Source of the DNA: Stigmatella aurantiaca
GTDB taxonomy: Bacteria > Myxococcota > Myxococcia > Myxococcales > Myxococcaceae
Direction: 5' to 3'
Assembly (NCBI RefSeq): GCF_900109545.1
Contig: NZ_FOAP01000022.1
Location: 90,748 to 154,747 of the forward strand
Length of the DNA: 64,000 nucleotides
Positions 25,406 through 34,564 of the stretch are shown piece after piece. The position numbers and the translations under genes were made by a program. How positions within the stretch are numbered: position 1 is the first letter of the stretch; the number at the start of each line of letters is the position of its first letter. The notes under the pieces were generated by a model. That model was not told the origin of the DNA and did not search any database. It saw only the letters and a list, made by a program, of their open reading frames with translations.

Positions 25406-28389
25406 GGGGCGCCTCCCGCGCCGCCCGCGGCCACCGTGAGGGGCATGCGCACCGTGAACCGCGTCCCTTCCCCTTCCACGGACTTCACCTCCACGCGGCC
25501 CCCATGGGCCCTCACGATGTGGTCCACGATATAGAGCCCCAGTCCCACGCTGCGTCCCACGGTGTTGCGTTCCTTGTCCCCGCGCTGCATGGGCTGGAAC
25601 AGCCGCGGCACCAGCTCCGCCGGAATCGGCGCCCCCTCGTTGTGGACCTCCAGCACCCCCTCCGTCCCCTCCTCGTCCGCCCGCACGCGCACGGGCGTAC
25701 CCGGGGGGCTGTAGTGCAGGGCGTTGCTGATGAGGTTGGTGAGCACCTGCGCCGTCCGGTCCCCATCCCAGAAGGCCTGCCCCGCCCCGCCCCGCTCCAG
25801 CTCGATGGCCCGCTCGGGGTGCGCCACCTGGAGCTCGTCCACCACCTGCTGGCTCAGGGCATGGAAGTCGAGCGCCTGCGGCTGGAGGGGGAGCCCCCCG
25901 CCCAGCCGGGCCTGCGTGAAGTCGAGCAGGTCTCGGATCATCCGGTTGGCGCGCTCCGCGGACGCGAAGATGCGGCCGATGGGCCGGCGCTGGCGCTCCT
26001 CCAGGTCCGTGCGGCGCAACAGCGTCGCGGCCGACATGGTGATGGCGGCCAGGGGGTTGCGCAAGTCGTGGCTGACGATGCCGATGAGGTGCTGCTCGAA
26101 GTCGGCGCGCTCGCGGGCCAGGCGCTCCCGCGCGGCGCGCTCGCGGGCCAGGCGCAAGGCGCCCTCCACCCGCGCCAGCAGCTCCCGGGCGCTGAAGGGC
26201 TTCACGAGGTAGTCATCGGCCCCCGCCTGGAGCCCGCCCACCGTGGCCTCCTCGCCCGCGCGCGCGGACAGGAGGATGAAGGGCACGGCCGCGGTCCTCG
26301 GGTTCGCGCGGAACTCGCGCAAGAGCCCGAAGCCATCCAGCCCCGGCATCATCACATCCGAGAGCACCAGGTCCGGCACGCGGGCCTCGGCCGCCGCGAG
26401 CGCCGCCCGGCCTTCCGCCACCGCCTCGACGGTGAAGCGCGCCTCCAGGAGCCGCCGCACGTAGTCGCGCATGTCCGCGTTGTCGTCGGCGAGCAGGATG
26501 TGGCCCTGGGGCGCCTGGCTCCGGGCCAGGGGGACCGTAGGGGGCGGCGCCGGGGCCGTCTCCGGCGCTGGCCGCGGGCTGCTCAGCCACCCGGAGGCCT
26601 CGTTGAGGAAGGGGGCCACCCGCGCGCTGGCGGGGGCCGCGGCGCGCGAGGCGGCGAGCCGCTCCCGCGGCAGGTGGGCGGAGCCGGCCGGCAGGGACAC
26701 GGTGAAGGTGCTGCCCTGGCCCAGGGTGCTCTCGGCCCGGACGGTGCCGCCGTGCAGCCTCACCAGCTCCTGCACCAGGGACAGGCCGATGCCGCTGCCC
26801 TCGTGGCTGCGGCCCTTGGCGCCGTGGACGCGGTGGAAGCGCTCGAAGATGCGCGGCAGCTCCTCGGGGGGAATGCCCGTGCCGGTGTCCCGCACGGACA
26901 GCTCCACGTGGTCCTCCCGCCACCGCAGCGCGACGCCAATCTCTCCCTCGAAGGTGAACTTGAGCGCGTTGGAGACGAGGTTGAGGACAACCTTCTCCCA
27001 CATCTCCGGATCCACCCACACGGGGGCGGGCAGCGGAGGGCACTCCACCACGAGGCGCAGCCCGGCCTTGGCCACGGCGGAGTCGAACGCGCTGGCCAGG
27101 CCCACGGTGAGGGCGGCGAGATCCGTGGGCTGGTAGCTGGCCTGCATGCGGCCTGCTTCCAGGCGGCTGAAGTCCAAGAGCGTGTTGACGAGCTTGAAGA
27201 GGCGCAGGCCGTTGCGGTGGACGCGCTCCAGCGCCTCGCGCTCCTCGCGCTCCAGCCGGTCCGAGGCGAGCACGTCCTCCACGGGGCCGAGCATGAGCGT
27301 GAGCGGGGTGCGGAACTCGTGGCTCACGTTGCTGAAGAAGACGGTCTTGGAGCGGTCCAGCTCGGCGAGCGTCTCCGCGCGGCGCTTCTCCTCCTCGTAG
27401 GCGCGCGCGTTGGCGATGGCCGTGGCGATGTGGCCGGCGACGAGCCCCATGAAGCCCCGGTACTGCGCGTCGTACTCGAGGCGGATGCTCAGGCCCGCGA
27501 TGAGAAAGCCCGGGGAGCCGCCCTCGGCCCCACCCTCCAGGGGGAGCACCACCGCCCGGGTGGCGGCGCGCGGCGCCTCGGGCTGGAGCGCCAGGCCCAG
27601 GTGCTGGGACAGGGCCGCGAGCGCCAGGGGCTCACGCGACGAGAGCCCCTCGGCCAGGGGCCCGCCCTCCCTGAACAGCTCCAGGCCGAGCCACCCGGGT
27701 GGGGGGGGATGCCCGGCGGGGAGCCCGGTGGAGGCGGCCAGGGAGAGCTGCTTGCCGTCCTGCTCGCACAGGTAGAGGAGCACGAAGGGCACGTCATTGG
27801 GGTTCTCGCCGAGCGCCCGGACCGCGCGCTGGGCGGCGTCATCGACCCGCTTGGCCTGGAAGGAGCTGGCGGAGACCTGTTGAAGGGTGTGCAGGCGCCG
27901 CTCGCTGAGCACCTGGCTGGTGGTCTCCTGGGCGGTGACAAGCACGCCGCCATAGCGCCCGGAGCCCTCGGGGATGGGGCTGTACGAGAAGGTGAAGTAG
28001 GTCTCCTCGCTGAAGCCCTTGCGGTGCATGGGGAGGAAGAAGTGCTCGGCCCACTCGGACGTGCCGTGGCGGAGGACTTTCTCGTGCAGGGGGCCGAGGA
28101 CGTTCCAGATCTCCGGCCAGGCCTGGGAGGCGGGGGCGCCCAGGGACGCGGGGTGCTTGTCGCCCAGGATGGGGCGGTAGGCGTCGTTGTAGAACTGGAG
28201 CAGGCGCTCGCCCCAGCGGATCGCCATGGGAAAGCGGTTGCTGAGCACCACACCCACCATGGTGCGCAGGGAGAGAGGCCAGGACTCCACGGGGCCAAGC
28301 TCCGTCTTTGCCCAGTCGAAGGAGCGCATGAGGGCCCCCATCTCGCCCCCCTCCGCGAAGACGTCCTCGGCTGTGCTACCGGAACTCAT
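25402..28389 (-). CDS. Hybrid histidine kinase, kinase-receiver-kinase architecture (B)
   Basis: A 995-residue paralogue of the kinase just downstream, with the same order: PAS-like sensor (FDWAKTELGPV, YNDAYRPILG), GAF-like region, HisKA (NVSHEFRTPLTLML near 335), HATPase (GSGIGLSLVQELVRLHGG), receiver (LLADDNADM, LSDVMMPGLDG, VKPFSARELL), second HisKA (GIVSHDLRNPLAAI) and second HATPase (SVGLGLYIVDHIVRAHGG). The C-terminal transmitter is of a different HisKA subtype from that of copy A, so the paralogues have diverged most at the output end. The ATG at 28389 follows AAGGATGGAGG; an upstream in-frame ATG adds 16 residues without a better site. It is the first gene of the two-gene unit. Confidence 0.92.
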   Translation of the reverse strand: MSSGSTAEDVFAEGGEMGALMRSFDWAKTELGPVESWPLSLRTMVGVVLSNRFPMAIRWGERLLQFYNDAYRPILGDKHPASLGAPASQAWPEIWNVLGPLHEKVLRHGTSEWAEHFFLPMHRKGFSEETYFTFSYSPIPEGSGRYGGVLVTAQETTSQVLSERRLHTLQQVSASSFQAKRVDDAAQRAVRALGENPNDVPFVLLYLCEQDGKQLSLAASTGLPAGHPPPPGWLGLELFREGGPLAEGLSSREPLALAALSQHLGLALQPEAPRAATRAVVLPLEGGAEGGSPGFLIAGLSIRLEYDAQYRGFMGLVAGHIATAIANARAYEEEKRRAETLAELDRSKTVFFSNVSHEFRTPLTLMLGPVEDVLASDRLEREEREALERVHRNGLRLFKLVNTLLDFSRLEAGRMQASYQPTDLAALTVGLASAFDSAVAKAGLRLVVECPPLPAPVWVDPEMWEKVVLNLVSNALKFTFEGEIGVALRWREDHVELSVRDTGTGIPPEELPRIFERFHRVHGAKGRSHEGSGIGLSLVQELVRLHGGTVRAESTLGQGSTFTVSLPAGSAHLPRERLAASRAAAPASARVAPFLNEASGWLSSPRPAPETAPAPPPTVPLARSQAPQGHILLADDNADMRDYVRRLLEARFTVEAVAEGRAALAAAEARVPDLVLSDVMMPGLDGFGLLREFRANPRTAAVPFILLSARAGEEATVGGLQAGADDYLVKPFSARELLARVEGALRLARERAARERLARERADFEQHLIGIVSHDLRNPLAAITMSAATLLRRTDLEERQRRPIGRIFASAERANRMIRDLLDFTQARLGGGLPLQPQALDFHALSQQVVDELQVAHPERAIELERGGAGQAFWDGDRTAQVLTNLISNALHYSPPGTPVRVRADEEGTEGVLEVHNEGAPIPAELVPRLFQPMQRGDKERNTVGRSVGLGLYIVDHIVRAHGGRVEVKSVEGEGTRFTVRMPLTVAAGGAGGAP

Positions 28390-28622
28390 GCCTCCATCCT
28401 TCCGAGCTGGGCCGCGCGGGCATGCACGCACCGGCATACCAGGGCCCCCCTCCGGGGGGACTGAAAACTTGGGGCGCCCTCCGCCATCCGCACTGTTCCG
28501 AACGGCTCATCCCCCGAAGGGCCCCCAGGCCGCGTGCTCGATGGTTGGTCAGGGTGTGACGCGCGGAAATTTGACGAGCCCGTAGAGGCCGAGGTCTTCT
28601 GCCCTGCGGGAGCCACTGTACA

Positions 28623-29891
28623 ATGCGAGCGCTAGAACTCACTATCCGAGGATTTCGGGGAATCCCTTATTTACATCTTCCCCTGAGGCCCTCCCTGACG
28701 GTTCTCGTCGGAGTGAATGGCTCGGGCAAGACGACGATCCTGGATGCGCTCGCCGTGTTGATGATGGCGCTTCAAAGCCGGATCCTGCGCGGAAAGAGGA
28801 AGGGAGACCGTTCACTCCATGTCTCCGACGTCAACACACGGATGAAGGAGACGCACCTCTCCATCCAAGCGGAGGTGGGCGGCGAGAAGCTTTCCTGGGA
28901 GGTGAATGGGCGTTTGTTTTTCGCTCGGCTTCAAGTCGAGGAAAGCGATACGGACCTACGCCGGTTCGCGAATGAATTGGCGGAACGCCAGTCGAAGAAC
29001 GCGGACGTCAGCATTCCCCTGGCGGTCTACTTCCCAACCAACCGGGCCGTGCTGGACATTCCCCAGCGGATTCGAACGACGCATGTGTTCGATCAACTCG
29101 CGGCCTATGACAACAGCCTCGATGACAACTGGAGCAATTTCCGGCTCTTTTTCGAGTGGTTCCGGGACCGGGAAGATCTTGAAAACGAGGCGCGGCGGGA
29201 CAACCCGGACGCACGGGATGTGCAACTGGAGGCAGTCCGCCAAGCGGTGAGCTCGCTACTGCCTGGCTTCACGGATTTGCGTATCCGGCGGCAACCGGCT
29301 CTGGCCATGACGGTCGAGAAGGACAACGAACTCCTGGCGGTGGACCAGCTCTCGGATGGAGAGAAGTGCGTCCTGGCGCTCGCGGGAGATCTGGCGCGCC
29401 GGCTGTCCCTGGCGCATCCCCAGGAGCACCAGCCCCTGGCGGCCCCAGCCTTGGTGCTCATCGACGAGATCGAACTGCACCTCCACCCGGGCTGGCAGCG
29501 GGGCATCATCGCTGCCTTGAAGCGCACGTTCACGGGCTGCCAATTCGTGATCACCACGCACTCACCCCAGGTCCTGAGCGAAGTCCATCCCGACGACATC
29601 CTCTTGTTGAGCCATCGGGCGGGGGCCTTCGAGGTTCACAGCGCGGAGAATTCATTTGGACGTGATTCGAACTGGATCCTCCAGACCATCATGGGCGTTG
29701 ACGCACGTCCTCCTCGGGTGGGGGAGCGCTTGCGGAGTTGCTTCCAGCTCATCGACGAGGGACGGCTCAAGGAGGCCCGGGAAGAGAAGAACGCCCTTGC
29801 AAGAGAGATTGGGGATGACGATCCCGAGCTGCTTCGGGCCGAATTGATCCTGCGGCGCAAGGAGTTGCTGACGCGTGCGCCCCATTCTTAA
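28623..29891 (+). CDS. ptuA: Septu-type anti-phage ATPase (PtuA-like)
   Basis: A 422-residue ABC/SMC-like AAA ATPase of the OLD/RecF-related kind. Walker A is GVNGSGKT at residues 30-37. The signature is LSDGEKCVLALAGDLARRL near residue 243, Walker B is LVLIDEIELHLHP near 275, and the switch His is in ITTHSPQ near 312. PtuA in the Septu system binds PtuB, and its nucleotide state controls the HNH nuclease; that is family knowledge. The next gene overlaps by 17 bases and encodes the expected HNH partner. Codon use is visibly less G+C-rich at third positions than in flanking genes, which points to horizontal acquisition. No ribosome binding site is obvious at the start. Confidence 0.85.
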   Translation: MRALELTIRGFRGIPYLHLPLRPSLTVLVGVNGSGKTTILDALAVLMMALQSRILRGKRKGDRSLHVSDVNTRMKETHLSIQAEVGGEKLSWEVNGRLFFARLQVEESDTDLRRFANELAERQSKNADVSIPLAVYFPTNRAVLDIPQRIRTTHVFDQLAAYDNSLDDNWSNFRLFFEWFRDREDLENEARRDNPDARDVQLEAVRQAVSSLLPGFTDLRIRRQPALAMTVEKDNELLAVDQLSDGEKCVLALAGDLARRLSLAHPQEHQPLAAPALVLIDEIELHLHPGWQRGIIAALKRTFTGCQFVITTHSPQVLSEVHPDDILLLSHRAGAFEVHSAENSFGRDSNWILQTIMGVDARPPRVGERLRSCFQLIDEGRLKEAREEKNALAREIGDDDPELLRAELILRRKELLTRAPHS

Positions 29892-30537
29892 GAGCCCAGA
29901 GCCTGCCACCTTCACGGCTTGGAAGGGCGGCCTCGCCTCCGTACCCGGCTGGAACCATTTCACGCAGACGTTTCCGCTCATCAAGCGCGACTTGAAGGCG
30001 GCGCTGCTCCAAGAACAGTTTCAGGTGTGCTGCTACTGTGAGCGTGACATCGCAGGTGGAGCGCACATCGAGCACCTGGTACCGAAATCCTTGGACCCCG
30101 GCAGGACGTACGACTACTCGAACCTGCTGGCCTCGTGCGAGGGTGAACGGGCGAAAGGGCGCCCGCCGGAGACCTGCGGGCACCTCAAGGACAATGCTCC
30201 CCTCTCCGTCCATCCGTTGATGCCGGATTGCAGCAGCTATTTTGTTTTCAGCAGTTCGGGCAATGTCAGCCCCTCCCCGGATGCGGCCAAGCAGCAACCT
30301 GCTCAGGACTCCATCACGACGCTGGGACTCGACAGTGCTCGACTCGTCGCGCTGCGGCGAGTCGCCCTCGAGGACGTGGACTCCCGGCTCCCCTCCCCGG
30401 GGAACACACCCGAGGACCGCGCCCTCTTCCGTGCAGAAGTCACGAAGCTGATCGCGGAGTATTCGGCGCCCGATGCGCAAGGACGGCTCACGCCCTTCTC
30501 GACCGCCTTGGTGCAGTACCTTGAGCGTTATCTCTAA
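29875..30537 (+). CDS. ptuB: Septu-type HNH nuclease (PtuB-like, TIGR02646-like)
   Basis: A 220-residue HNH-type protein. It has the zinc/HNH core C52-C53-x-C55, then H64-x-E66-H67 in AHIEHLVPKS, DYSNLLASC with Asn83 and Cys88, and CGH at 101-103, which matches the TIGR02646 family that includes PtuB of Septu and retron-linked systems. It is expected to cut nucleic acid when released or activated by PtuA. The start is GTG 29875, with AAGGAG ten bases upstream and lying inside the end of the ATPase gene, so translation is coupled. No reverse transcriptase or retron RNA is adjacent, so this is the stand-alone two-gene form. G+C is lower than in neighbours. Confidence 0.87.
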   Translation: MRPILKSPEPATFTAWKGGLASVPGWNHFTQTFPLIKRDLKAALLQEQFQVCCYCERDIAGGAHIEHLVPKSLDPGRTYDYSNLLASCEGERAKGRPPETCGHLKDNAPLSVHPLMPDCSSYFVFSSSGNVSPSPDAAKQQPAQDSITTLGLDSARLVALRRVALEDVDSRLPSPGNTPEDRALFRAEVTKLIAEYSAPDAQGRLTPFSTALVQYLERYL

Positions 30538-30588
30538 CCACCGGGAAGGCCTGGCCGCAGGCTCAGCGCGAGCAGGCACCGCCCGCCG

Positions 30589-32511
30589 CTACAGCTCCAC
30601 CTGCGTGCCCAGCTCCACCACGCGGTTGGGCGGAATGCGGAAGTAGGACGTGGCGCTGCGCGCGTTGCGGCTCATCCACGCGAAGAGCGCCTCGCGCCAG
30701 ATCGCCATCCCCGGCTTCTTCGAGGGAATCAGCGTCTCGCGCCCGAGGAAGAACGACGTGCTCATCAGCTGGAACTGCAACCCCTGCTCCCGTCCCCGCT
30801 TGAGGATGTCCGGAATGCTCGGGTTCTCCATGAAGCCGTAGCGCGCGATCACCCGCACGAAGCCCTGCTCCAGCGGCTCCACCTCTACCCGCTCGGAGGC
30901 AGGCACGTGCGGCACCTCTTCCGAGAGGATGGTCAACAGCACCACCTGCTCGTGCAGCACCTTGTTGTGCTTCAGGTTGTGCAACAGCGCCGGCGGCGTG
31001 CCCTCGGGGTTGCCCGTCATGAACACCGCCGTGCCCTGCACCCGGTGCGGCGAGTGGTCCCCGCTCAGGCTGTCCAGGAGCCCCTTCAGCTCCATGCTCG
31101 CCTCGCGCAGCTTGGCCGCCAGGATCTCCCGCCCGCGCTTCCACGTCGTCAGCAGCGTGAAGAGCAGCGCCGCCAGGATCAGCGGGAACCAGCCCCCATC
31201 CGGAATCTTCACCGCGTTGGCGCAGAAGAACGACACATCCACCGCCAGGAACAGCCCCACCAGCGGCAGCGCCACCCGGCGCTTCCAGCCCCACCGCTCC
31301 CGGGCCACCACGTACGCCAGCACCGTGGTGATGGTCGCCGTGCCCGCCACCGCGATGCCATACGCCGCCGCCAGCGCGCTGGAGGAGCGGAAGCCCAGCA
31401 CCAGGCACACCACCCCGCCCAGCAGCAGGAAGTTCAGCCCCGGCAGGTAGATCTGCCCCATCTCCTCCGCCGAGGTGTGCACCACCTCCATGCGCGGGCA
31501 GTACCCCAGCTGCATCGCCTGCCGCGTCAGCGAGAAGACGCCCGAGATGAGCGCCTGCGAGGCGATGACCGCCGCCATCATCGCCAGCCCCACCAGCGGG
31601 TAGAGCGCCCACGAGGGTGCCAGCAGGTAGAACGGGTTGCGCGCTGCCTCCGGCGCCCGCAGGAGCAGCGCCCCCTGCCCCAGGTAGTTGAGCATCAGCG
31701 CCGGCAGCACCAGCGTGAACCACGCCAGGCGAATGGGCTTGCGGCCGAAGTGGCCCATGTCCGCGTAGAGCGCCTCGCCGCCCGTCACCACCAGGAACAC
31801 CGAGCCCAGCACCAGGAAGCCATGCGCCCCGTTGTGCAGGAAGAAGCGCACCCCGTGCACCGGCGACAGCGCCTCCAGCACCACCAGGTTGTGCAGCAGC
31901 TCCTTCACGCCCAGCACCGCCAGCGTGACGAACCACAGCGTCATCACCGGCCCGAACAGCGCGCCGATGTCCGCCGTGCCCTTGCGCTGCAACACGAAGA
32001 GCCCCAGCAGGATGATGAGGCTGATGGGCAGCAGGTACGGCTGGAACAGCGGCGTGGCCACGCTCAGGCCCTCCACCGCGCTCAGCACCGACATGGCCGG
32101 GGTGATGATGCCGTCCCCATACAGCAACGCCGCGCCGAACAGCCCCAGCCCCACCAGCACCGGCCGCGCCGGGTGCGGCGAGCGCACGCCCCGGGGCCGC
32201 TGCAGCACCAGCGCCATCAGCGCCAGGATGCCGCCCTCGCCCCGGTTGTCCGCCCGCATCACGAACAGCAGGTACTTCATCGAGATGAGGAGGAACAACG
32301 ACCAGAAGATCAGCGAGAGCACCCCCATCACGTTCTCGGGTGTCGGGGCGATGCTGTGCGGCCCGCTGAAGCACTCTCGCAACGCGTACAGCGGACTCGT
32401 GCCGATGTCCCCGTAGACGATGCCCAGGGCTCCCAGGGCCAGCGTCGCCGTGCGTTTGAAGGTGTCCGGTGCCTCGGGAAGGGGCTCCGGCGCTGCCGTG
32501 GTCGCGTTCAC
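30589..32511 (-). CDS. kup: Kup-type low-affinity potassium transporter
   Basis: A 640-residue Kup/HAK/KT potassium-proton symporter. The N-terminal hallmark ALGIVYGDIGTSPLYA is intact, with RADNRGEGGILAL and LLYGDGIITPAMSVLSAVEG following. About 12 membrane segments occupy residues 25-450, and a C-terminal cytoplasmic domain covers about 470-640 (TAVFMTGNPEGTPPALLHNL, RYGFMENPSIPDIL, SFFLGRETLIP). GTG at 32511, giving an N-terminus like that of other Kup proteins, is preferred over another GTG 20 codons upstream. It is convergent with ptuB across a 51-base gap. No potassium- or c-di-AMP-riboswitch-like structure was found upstream. Confidence 0.95.
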   Translation of the reverse strand: MNATTAAPEPLPEAPDTFKRTATLALGALGIVYGDIGTSPLYALRECFSGPHSIAPTPENVMGVLSLIFWSLFLLISMKYLLFVMRADNRGEGGILALMALVLQRPRGVRSPHPARPVLVGLGLFGAALLYGDGIITPAMSVLSAVEGLSVATPLFQPYLLPISLIILLGLFVLQRKGTADIGALFGPVMTLWFVTLAVLGVKELLHNLVVLEALSPVHGVRFFLHNGAHGFLVLGSVFLVVTGGEALYADMGHFGRKPIRLAWFTLVLPALMLNYLGQGALLLRAPEAARNPFYLLAPSWALYPLVGLAMMAAVIASQALISGVFSLTRQAMQLGYCPRMEVVHTSAEEMGQIYLPGLNFLLLGGVVCLVLGFRSSSALAAAYGIAVAGTATITTVLAYVVARERWGWKRRVALPLVGLFLAVDVSFFCANAVKIPDGGWFPLILAALLFTLLTTWKRGREILAAKLREASMELKGLLDSLSGDHSPHRVQGTAVFMTGNPEGTPPALLHNLKHNKVLHEQVVLLTILSEEVPHVPASERVEVEPLEQGFVRVIARYGFMENPSIPDILKRGREQGLQFQLMSTSFFLGRETLIPSKKPGMAIWREALFAWMSRNARSATSYFRIPPNRVVELGTQVEL

Positions 32512-32673
32512 CCGACCCGCTTTAGCTGAACCCACGCCCGGAGCAACCGGCAGACAGTCTAAAGCCCGCACATTCCAGCTTCAGCGGAATCCCGGCCCGG
32601 CCTGTCCGTGAAATGGGGAACCTCTGGGGGCCTCCGCGCCCCCTGGGCCTCCCGGAAAGCCCCGGGGCGGGCC

Positions 32674-33117
32674 TCAGCCCTCGGTGTTGCGCAGGAAGTC
32701 GCCGGTGTGCTGGAAGCGCTCCTCCAGGAAGCGCCGCAGGCCCCCCGTCACGCCGCGCGCATCCATCGCCTTGCGCATGCAGCGCAGCCACGCATCGCGC
32801 ATGGCGATGTCCACCGGCACGTGGCCGTGGCGCATGCGCAGGCGCGGGTGGCCATGGCGCTCCACGTAGTGCTGGGGGCCGCCCAGCCAGCCCACCAGGA
32901 ACAGGCCGAAGCGCTCCCGCGTGCCCGCGTTCACCCGGCCGTTCTCATCCAGCGCGTGCAGCTGGGCGAGCGCCGGCTCGTCCGCGTCCATCGCGTCATA
33001 GAAGGCGCCCGCCAGCGCCATGACCTCCGCCTCGCCCCCGATGCGTTGGAAGGGGGTGTCCTCCAGCGAGGGAATCCAGTCGTCTTCGGTGGGGAGCGTC
33101 TTGAGCTGAGGAAGCAT
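32674..33117 (-). CDS. Truncated haemoglobin, group II (trHbO-like)
   Basis: A 147-residue truncated globin, slightly longer than the usual 120-135. TPFQRIGGEAEVMALAGAFYDAM is the N-terminal 2-on-2 globin motif. GWLGGPQHYVERHGHPRLRMRHG holds the proximal-His region and the conserved Gly-Gly, and VDIAMRDAWLRCM carries the group II-type Trp. It would bind haem and O2/NO, with a role in oxygen or nitrosative stress known for the family only. The ATG at 33117 is the conservative start; an in-frame ATG ten codons upstream is also possible. It lies behind the 5'-3' exonuclease gene on the same strand, with only 37 bases between them. Confidence 0.87.
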   Translation of the reverse strand: MLPQLKTLPTEDDWIPSLEDTPFQRIGGEAEVMALAGAFYDAMDADEPALAQLHALDENGRVNAGTRERFGLFLVGWLGGPQHYVERHGHPRLRMRHGHVPVDIAMRDAWLRCMRKAMDARGVTGGLRRFLEERFQHTGDFLRNTEG

Positions 33118-33154
33118 GGATGGTGTCAACCCGGCAGGAGTCAGGCGCATTCTC

Positions 33155-34045
33155 TCAGATGCCGCCCGCCTCCGCCCACCGTTTGGGACGGGCCTTGAGG
33201 GTGGTGAGCCCCAGCCGGTCACACATCGCCTCGAAGGGGGCCCGGGGCACCCCCTTCCACGCGAGCGCCCCCAGGGACTCCTTCAGCGGCGCGTCCGTCA
33301 CCAGCGTGGCGAGCCGGCGGTAGAGCAGCGCCTCCTCGCGGTGCTCCCGGAGCGTGGCCGCCAGCCGGTCCGCGCCGCGCGGGCGCACCGACCAGTCCGC
33401 CGCCTCGGCCGGGATGGCCTCCAGGTGGCCGTAGGCCGTGAGCAGCGCGGCGGCCCCCTTCCCGCCGAAGCCCGGCAGCCCGGGGATGCCGTCCGCGTCG
33501 TCCCCCACCAGCGCCAGCAGATCCGGCACGCTCGCCGGGGGCACGCCGAGCTTCGCGCGCACCCCTTCCGCGTCCAGCTCCTTCTCCTGGCGCCGGTCCA
33601 CCTGCACCACGCGCTGGCCCCTCACGCACTGGCCCAGGTCCTTGTCCGGGGTGAGCAGCCGCACCTGCTCCACCTGATCCGCCCAGCGCGCCGCGGCGGT
33701 GGCGAGCGCGTCATCCGCCTCGTGGTCCTTCATGGACCAGGCGGTGACGCCCAGCGCGCGCACGGCCTCCTCGGCCAGGTCGAACTGCGCGAGCAGCTCC
33801 GGGGGCACGCCCTCCTCGGACTTGTAGCCCGCGAAGAGCGCGTTGCGGAACGAGCGGATGGGGTTGTCGAAGGCCACCGCCAGGTGCGTCACCGCCTCGG
33901 CCTTGTCGTGCAGGAGCGCGAGCAGCGAGGACATCAACCCCACGGTGGCCTTCACGTCCTGCCCATCCGGCGCCCCGTGCCCCGGCCGGGGCGAGAAGTG
34001 CGCGCGAAACAGCTCATACGTTCCGTCAACCAGGTGCAGGCGCAT
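33155..34045 (-). CDS. Stand-alone 5'-3' exonuclease (PolI N-terminal / FEN-like domain)
   Basis: A 296-residue protein equivalent to the 5' nuclease domain of DNA polymerase I without the polymerase. MRLHLVDGTYELFRAHF carries the first metal Asp. AVAFDNPIRSFRNALFAGYKS is the Arg/Lys arch region, MKDHEADDALAT and LLTPDKDLGQCV hold the acidic cluster, and VGDDADGIPGLPGFGGKGAAALL is the helix-hairpin-helix with the last metal ligands. It should remove flaps or RNA primers. The ATG at 34045 is well supported because the catalytic motif begins at residue 5. Confidence 0.92.
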   Translation of the reverse strand: MRLHLVDGTYELFRAHFSPRPGHGAPDGQDVKATVGLMSSLLALLHDKAEAVTHLAVAFDNPIRSFRNALFAGYKSEEGVPPELLAQFDLAEEAVRALGVTAWSMKDHEADDALATAAARWADQVEQVRLLTPDKDLGQCVRGQRVVQVDRRQEKELDAEGVRAKLGVPPASVPDLLALVGDDADGIPGLPGFGGKGAAALLTAYGHLEAIPAEAADWSVRPRGADRLAATLREHREEALLYRRLATLVTDAPLKESLGALAWKGVPRAPFEAMCDRLGLTTLKARPKRWAEAGGI

Positions 34046-34183
34046 GGGGGAGACCTTGGCAACCGGGCAGGCTGGAGAGCAAGCGTCCTCGCTCGAGGCG
34101 GGTTGCTGGCCTGTCCTTCCATCCCCACCTCATGGGCCATGGGGTGGCCCGGCATCCCGGGCGTTTTGCCCGGAGGGAAGACC

Positions 34184-34546
34184 ATGCGCAACACGCTTCT
34201 GGCCGCGGTCCTGGCACTGGGCGCTTCGGCGTGTGCCACGGCCCAGGTGAAGTCCGAGGCCCCCACGGCCCGGCTGGCCGAGTCCACCGCGACGGTGCGC
34301 GCGGCGCGGGAGGCCGGGGCGGCCGTGGTGCCCGAGGCCGCCACCTACCTGGGGTTCGCCCAGCAGCAGGTGCTCCAGGCCGAGGCGCTGATGGCCCGGG
34401 GCGAGCACGAGGCGGCGGACCTTCAGTTGCGGCAGGCGGTGGCGGATGCGCGGCTGGCGTTCGCGCTGGCCCAGGCGGTGCCACTGGAAAACGAAGCGCG
34501 GCAACTGGCCGAACAGGCCGAGCGCCTGCGGCGCGGACTGCGCTGA
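34184..34546 (+). CDS. Small DUF4398-type lipoprotein
   Basis: A 120-residue predicted lipoprotein (MRNTLLAAVLALGASAC) followed by a single amphipathic helical region rich in Ala, Glu, Gln and Arg (AATYLGFAQQQVLQAEALMARGEHEAADLQLRQA). This fits DUF4398, a helical domain common in proteobacterial outer-membrane lipoproteins. The ATG at 34184 follows CGGAGGGAAG. It is 18 bases upstream of an OmpA-like gene whose N-terminus also looks like DUF4398, so the pair probably works together at the outer membrane. Confidence 0.82.
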   Translation: MRNTLLAAVLALGASACATAQVKSEAPTARLAESTATVRAAREAGAAVVPEAATYLGFAQQQVLQAEALMARGEHEAADLQLRQAVADARLAFALAQAVPLENEARQLAEQAERLRRGLR

Positions 34547-34564
34547 AGCGAGGGGAGTCACGGC

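Noticed and set aside
25504..28464. 986-codon plus-strand open frame opposite hybrid kinase B
   Set aside because: Antisense shadow of a gene with seven recognisable domains; no signal or motif of its own.
28390..28622. Retron RNA or reverse transcriptase next to the Septu-like genes
   Set aside because: The 233 bases before the ATPase hold no reverse transcriptase and no msr/msd-like long inverted repeat; only a short CCCCCC/GGGGGG hairpin was seen, near 28445-28459.
32512..32673. Riboswitch (c-di-AMP or potassium type) before kup
   Set aside because: No long conserved stem pattern could be found in the 162 bases upstream of the start.
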